A stretch of 62,722 nt of DNA. Origin: Microbulbifer taiwanensis (GTDB taxonomy: Bacteria; Pseudomonadota; Gammaproteobacteria; Pseudomonadales; Cellvibrionaceae). The translations under genes and the position numbers were made by a program. The DNA is taken from assembly GCF_014904815.1 (NCBI RefSeq), contig NZ_JACZFR010000051.1, positions 1 through 62,722 on the forward strand, written 5' to 3'. The stretch's first letter is position 1, and every line of letters begins with the position of its first letter. Below are positions 58,681 to 62,722 of this stretch, in pieces. Below the pieces are notes generated by a model that saw only the letters and a list, made by a program, of their open reading frames with translations, searched no databases and was not told the DNA's origin.

Positions 58681-58736
58681 CTTTCCTGTATCTCCTGTCA
58701 GTCAAGAGTGACGCGAATAGCACGGGAGAGCTTCCT

Positions 58737-58756
58737 CGCCAGCCCAGGGGCTGGCG
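58737..58756. terminator. Hairpin between the small secreted gene and the BCCT gene
   Basis: Perfect 9-bp stem cgccagccc/gggctggcg with a 2-base centre, nested in an outer inverted repeat caagagt (58703-58709) / actcttg (58764-58770). A second short hairpin ctagccg/cggctag follows at 58789-58806. Confidence 0.5.
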
Positions 58757-58836
58757 CCAATCAACTCTTGTCTACTCTGAACATTGATCTAGCCGCATCC
58801 GGCTAGTCCCCGATACAGAGCCACAGGAGTGCAAGG

Positions 58837-60903
58837 ATGCACGCAGCCAAGCCTTCCGCGGATTCTTCGAAGGCCACAGAGGCGGAAGCCCATATCAAAC
58901 CGCTGGTCTTTTACGGATCGGTGGTCGGGATTGTGCTTTTCTCTCTCTGGGCCATGTTCTTTACCGATCAGGCCGGCGCCGCAATCAACTGGGCGTTGTC
59001 GCGCATTTCCAGTGGCTTCGGCTGGTTCTACTTTATTGCTGTGGTGGCCTACCTGACCTTTGTCATTGTCGTCGCGGTATCCAAGTTCGGCGATATAAAA
59101 CTGGGCCCGGACCACGCGGAGCCGGAATTCAATGTGGTGACCTGGGCGGCGATGCTGTTCAGCGCCGGTATCGGTATAGACCTGATTTTCTACTGTATCG
59201 TCGAGCCGGTAACCCAGTTTATGGCGCCCCCCGTCGGCGAGGGCGGCTCGGTCGAGGCGGCCCGCCACGCGATGGAGTTGACCTTCCTGCACTGGGGGCT
59301 GTCAGGCTGGGGCGTCTATACCCTGGTGGGTATGGCGCTTGCCTTCTTCAGCTATCGTCACGGCCTTCCGCTGACGATCCGCTCCTCGCTCTACGCCCTG
59401 TTCGGGAAGCGTATCCTCGGAGGGCTTGGCAACGCAGTGGATATCGCCGCGGTACTGGGTACGGTGTTCGGCGTAGCCACCAGTCTGGGCATCGGTATCA
59501 TCCAGTTGAATTTCGGCCTCAAGTATATGTTCGGCGTGCCGGAGAACACCCTTACCCAGGCGTCGCTGGCGGTGATGATAGTGGTCTTCTCGGCAATCTC
59601 TGCCGCCACCGGTGTGGAGCGCGGCATCCGCCGGTTGTCGGAATTCAATATGCTGCTGGCGGTGCTGTTGATGTTGTTTGTGCTCTTCAGCGGCAAGACG
59701 CGCTTCCTGCTGGACGCCTTCGTCACCAATATCGGCGACTACCTGCAGCACTTCGTCGAGTTGTCCTTCAATACCTATGCGTTCGATCCCCCTACCGACT
59801 GGCTGAATGCCTGGACGCTGTTTTTCTGGGCCTGGTGGATTGCCTGGGGCCCCTTCGTCGGGCTCTTCCTGGCGCGCATCTCCCGCGGGCGCACTATCCG
59901 CAGTTTTGTCGCCGGCACACTGATACTGCCGTTTACCTTTATGGCGGCGTGGATGGCATTCATGGGCAATTCGGCCATCGATATGGTGATGGGCGGGGCA
60001 ACCGAATTCGGGCGCGAGGCCATGGCGAATCCGGGTTCGGCAATCTACCTGTTTCTGGAACAGTTGCCCTGGGCGCTGATAACGACCATCGCCGTCACCA
60101 TTCTCTCCATCGTATTCTTCATTACCTCCGGCGACTCGGGGTCACTGGTGCTCTCCAACCTGACCTGCCGTATCGCGAATCCCAATCACGATGCGCCACC
60201 CTGGATGCGCATCATCTGGGCGGCAATTATCGGCATAGTCACCGTGGCACTGCTGATGACCGGCGGCCTGGCGGCACTGCAGGGCGCAGTGGTGATCATG
60301 GGGCTGCCATTTACTTTCGTGCTCATCCTGATGATGCTGAGCCTGTACAAGGCCCTCAGTCTGGAGGGGCTGAAAACCGCCAGTATGCAGGACTCCCTCT
60401 CCGGGCACCTTTCCGGTCGCACCATGTCCCGTGAAGGACAAACCAACTGGGCACAGCGCCTGGCGCGGGCGATCAGTTTCCCAACCGAGAAACAGGTGGC
60501 GCAGTTTATCGAGCGCAATGTTCACCCGGCCTTCGAGGCAGTAGAGCAGGAGTTGATCGATAAGGGCTACGCGGTAACCATCAGCGGAGAAACCGGCGAA
60601 CGGTTGCACCTGGCCCTGAATGTGGACCTGGGCGGCGAAGTGGATTTCACTTACCAGGTGTGGCCGCGTCAATGCACCATGCCGGGCTTTACCCTGATGG
60701 CGGAGAAGGCGCGCTCCAGCTACTACCGGCTGGAACCGCATCTGCGGGAGGGCGGCCTTACCTATGACCTGATGGGCTACACCCGCGAGCAGGTGATTGG
60801 CGATATCGTCGACCACTTCGAGGCGCACCTGCAGTATCTGCATATGCGCCGCGAGCTGGCCGCGCGCACACCGGGTGAAGAGGGCCAGCCCGGCGCGATA
60901 TAG
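58837..60903 (+). CDS. betT: BCCT-family betaine/choline transporter
   Basis: 688 residues with about twelve membrane helices. The BCCT signature FFWAWWIAWGPFVGLFLARISRGRTIR is present, with the Trp-rich box in helix 8, and SSLYALFGKRILGG. A C-terminal cytoplasmic tail of about 150 residues resembles the osmosensing extension of BetT-type carriers. The next gene is choline dehydrogenase, so choline is the likely substrate. No betI or betB seen before the window ends. Confidence 0.88.
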   Translation: MHAAKPSADSSKATEAEAHIKPLVFYGSVVGIVLFSLWAMFFTDQAGAAINWALSRISSGFGWFYFIAVVAYLTFVIVVAVSKFGDIKLGPDHAEPEFNVVTWAAMLFSAGIGIDLIFYCIVEPVTQFMAPPVGEGGSVEAARHAMELTFLHWGLSGWGVYTLVGMALAFFSYRHGLPLTIRSSLYALFGKRILGGLGNAVDIAAVLGTVFGVATSLGIGIIQLNFGLKYMFGVPENTLTQASLAVMIVVFSAISAATGVERGIRRLSEFNMLLAVLLMLFVLFSGKTRFLLDAFVTNIGDYLQHFVELSFNTYAFDPPTDWLNAWTLFFWAWWIAWGPFVGLFLARISRGRTIRSFVAGTLILPFTFMAAWMAFMGNSAIDMVMGGATEFGREAMANPGSAIYLFLEQLPWALITTIAVTILSIVFFITSGDSGSLVLSNLTCRIANPNHDAPPWMRIIWAAIIGIVTVALLMTGGLAALQGAVVIMGLPFTFVLILMMLSLYKALSLEGLKTASMQDSLSGHLSGRTMSREGQTNWAQRLARAISFPTEKQVAQFIERNVHPAFEAVEQELIDKGYAVTISGETGERLHLALNVDLGGEVDFTYQVWPRQCTMPGFTLMAEKARSSYYRLEPHLREGGLTYDLMGYTREQVIGDIVDHFEAHLQYLHMRRELAARTPGEEGQPGAI

Positions 60904-60929
60904 GGAGCGATGATGAGCGACGTACAGCC

Positions 60930-62627
60930 ATGAGCGAAACGCAGTTCGACCAGACCTTCGACTACATCATCGTCGGCGCCGGTTCCGCCGGCGCGGTATT
61001 GGCCAACCGTCTCACCGACAACACGAAATACAATGTGCTGCTGCTGGAATTCGGCGGCCGCGACAATTCCATCTATATAAAAATGCCCACGGCTTTCTCG
61101 ATACCGCTGAATATGCCGAAATTCGACTGGGGCTTTCACACCGAACCGGAACCGGGCCTGCACGGGCGGCGCATTCACCAGGCGCGTGGCAAGGTGATCG
61201 GCGGTTCCTCCTCTATCAACGGCATGGTCTATGTACGCGGTTGCGCCGGGGATTTCCAGGAGTGGGTGGAGCGCGGCGCGAGTGGCTGGAGCTACGCGGA
61301 TGTACTGCCCTATTTCAAGCGCGCCGAGGGCTGCGTCTACGGCGCCGACGAATACCGCGGCGTGGACGGCCCGCTGACCACCTGCAACGGCAACAATATG
61401 CAAAACCCCCTCTACCGCGCCTTTATCGACGCGGGCAAGGAGGCGGGCTACGGATTTACCGAGGACTACAATGGCTGTCGCCAGGAGGGTTTCGGGCGCA
61501 TGGATATGACGGTGCGCGACGGCGTGCGCTGCTCCACCGCCCTGGCCTACCTGAAACCGGCGCAGGGGCGAAAGAATCTCGAGCTGAAGATGCACGCGCT
61601 CACCACCCGCGTGATCATGGAAGGCAAAAAGGCGGTCGGTGTCGAGTACCGCCAGCAGGGCAAAACCTTCAGGGCCAGGGCAAACAAAGAAGTCATTCTG
61701 TCCGCCAGCGCCTTCAATTCACCCAAGTTGCTGATGCTGTCCGGCATAGGACCGGCGGAACAGCTGCAGGAGCACGGCATTGATGTCGTGCACCACCTGC
61801 CCGGCGTGGGCCAGAATCTGCACGACCACCTGGAGTGCTGGGTGCAACAGGAGTGTACGCAGAAAATCACCCTGAACGGCTGGCTGGGACCACTGGCCAA
61901 GGCGTGGATAGGCGTCAACTGGCTGCTGTTCAAGCGCGGCCTGGGGGCCAGCAATCACTTCGAGTCCAACGGCTATATCCGCAGCCGCGCCGGCCTGCAA
62001 TACCCGGATATCCAGTATCACTTCCTCGCCGGCGCCATCGCCTACGACGGCTCCAGTGCCGTCGAGGGGCACGGCTTCCAGGTGCACCTGGGGGCCAACA
62101 AGCCGCTGAGCCGCGGCTGGGTAAAACTGCAGTCGAGGGACCCGGAAGCGGCACCGCAGATGCTTTTCAATTATTTCGATCGCGAGGAGGACCGCCAGGC
62201 CTTCCGCGCCGGGCTGCACTTCACCCGCGAGATATTCGCGCAGCGCGCCATGGACCCCTACCGCGGTCGGGAGATATCGCCGGGGCCGGATGTACAGAGC
62301 GACGACGAGATAGACAATTGGCTGTCGGAAACCTGTGAGACCGCCTACCACCCCTGCGGCAGCTGCCGTATGGGTACCGATGAAATGGCGGTGGTGGACC
62401 CCGAGTGCCGTGTACGCGGAGTGGAGAATCTGCGCGTCGTGGATTCGTCGATCATGCCGACGGTGACCAATGGCAACCTCAATGCACCAACCATCATGAT
62501 CGGTGAAAAGGCGGCGGATCATATTCTGGGTAGAAAAATGTTGGTGCCGTCGACGGCGGAAGTTGGTGTGGTGGAGGATTGGGAGAGCTCACAGAGGGAA
62601 GGAAAACCCGAGCGGCCGTTGAAATAA
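60930..62627 (+). CDS. betA: Choline dehydrogenase (GMC oxidoreductase)
   Basis: 565 residues, FAD-dependent. N-terminal GAGSAGAVLANRL (FAD binding), GMC signature GKVIGGSSSINGMVYVRG, signature 2 near SASAFNSPKLLMLSGIGP, and the C-terminal YHPCGSCRMG and RVVDSSIMPTVTNGNLNAPTIMIGEKAADHIL. It oxidises choline to betaine aldehyde for the osmoprotectant glycine betaine. It is 26 bp after the transporter, so they form one operon. Other GMC alcohol dehydrogenases are possible, but length and context fit BetA. Confidence 0.9.
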   Translation: MSETQFDQTFDYIIVGAGSAGAVLANRLTDNTKYNVLLLEFGGRDNSIYIKMPTAFSIPLNMPKFDWGFHTEPEPGLHGRRIHQARGKVIGGSSSINGMVYVRGCAGDFQEWVERGASGWSYADVLPYFKRAEGCVYGADEYRGVDGPLTTCNGNNMQNPLYRAFIDAGKEAGYGFTEDYNGCRQEGFGRMDMTVRDGVRCSTALAYLKPAQGRKNLELKMHALTTRVIMEGKKAVGVEYRQQGKTFRARANKEVILSASAFNSPKLLMLSGIGPAEQLQEHGIDVVHHLPGVGQNLHDHLECWVQQECTQKITLNGWLGPLAKAWIGVNWLLFKRGLGASNHFESNGYIRSRAGLQYPDIQYHFLAGAIAYDGSSAVEGHGFQVHLGANKPLSRGWVKLQSRDPEAAPQMLFNYFDREEDRQAFRAGLHFTREIFAQRAMDPYRGREISPGPDVQSDDEIDNWLSETCETAYHPCGSCRMGTDEMAVVDPECRVRGVENLRVVDSSIMPTVTNGNLNAPTIMIGEKAADHILGRKMLVPSTAEVGVVEDWESSQREGKPERPLK

Positions 62628-62648
62628 GGGGTCCAGGAGGTTCTCTTT

Positions 62649-62722
62649 GTAGGAGCGGCCCATGGCCGCGATCGATTTGGGGCTCGGCACTGCGCCGGCT
62701 AGTCTGATCGCGGCCATGGGCC
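62649..62722. repeat. gtaggagcggc REP palindrome, copy 3
   Basis: Perfect 17-bp arms ggcccatggccgcgatc (62657-62673) / gatcgcggccatgggcc (62706-62722). It begins gtaggagcggcc, as the other copies do. The element may continue beyond the window end. Confidence 0.8.

Noticed and set aside
48947..58836. Direct repeat of the tRNA 3' end marking an integrated element
   Set aside because: No second copy of the T-arm/acceptor sequence was seen in the window, and no integrase, so an att pair is not reported.

Overview
The window is about 62.7 kb of GC-rich (roughly 60 percent by eye) gammaproteobacterial chromosome. Gene order and protein features point to a Cellvibrionales-type marine bacterium, most like Microbulbifer or a relative. 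This rests on Pseudomonas-like chromosomal blocks (acc-prmA-dusB-fis-purHD; lptD-surA-pdxA-rsmA-apaH; rpsU-dnaG-rpoD), recurrent 'gtaggagcggc' REP palindromes and an outer-membrane/LPS gene set. The genus is an inference.

Layout. 1-9.5 kb: fatty-acid carboxylase genes accB (cut by the window edge) and accC (reading frame broken by 14 extra bases), prmA, a zinc-ribbon membrane protein, dusB-fis, purH, purD and coq7. 9.5-10.9 kb: divergent OsmC-family gene and crp. 11.2-18.8 kb, minus strand: amgK-murU (cell-wall sugar recycling), rpe, then a trp operon trpE-[ion channel]-trpG-trpD-trpC, preceded by what looks like a classical attenuator whose 15-residue leader peptide carries two Trp codons. 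19-25.7 kb: lptD-surA-pdxA-rsmA-apaH. 25.8-28 kb: a CapA-family gene and galE, convergent. 28.4-33.4 kb: the prkA-yeaH-spoVR stress/starvation operon. 33.4-38.9 kb: an HTH-receiver protein, a probable small RNA gene with its own promoter and terminator, cca, folM-like pteridine reductase, and an HxlR regulator divergent from an Old Yellow Enzyme gene with a symmetric operator between them. 38.4-40.3 kb: folK, folB, tsaD. 40.5-45.6 kb: the macromolecular synthesis genes rpsU, yqeY, dnaG, rpoD. 45.7-49 kb: dgkA, a large autotransporter, and a CAT-anticodon tRNA.

49.3-58.1 kb, immediately after the tRNA, is the accessory-looking part and the most interesting one. It is an NrtR-controlled NAD cluster with nadV (nicotinamide phosphoribosyltransferase), nadM-Nudix, nrtR and an ADP-ribosylglycohydrolase. 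Four unusual members accompany these: a divergent NAD-kinase-fold protein overlapping an SPFH/band-7 coiled-coil protein, and a radical-SAM enzyme overlapping a methyltransferase fused to a nucleotidyltransferase domain. Two related palindromes (one perfect, 11 bp arms) sit on the nadV and nadM/nrtR promoters, which ties both minus-strand units and nrtR into one regulon. The function of the radical-SAM/methyltransferase-nucleotidyltransferase pair and of the SPFH/NAD-kinase-like pair is not known to me; a link to NAD-derived modification, ADP-ribose chemistry or phage conflict is conjecture.

58.3-62.7 kb: a small secreted protein, then a BCCT betaine/choline transporter and choline dehydrogenase (osmoprotection). 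Three families of intergenic palindromes are scattered through the window. One of them, with three copies, is a two-tier hairpin whose inner stem shows compensatory base changes.
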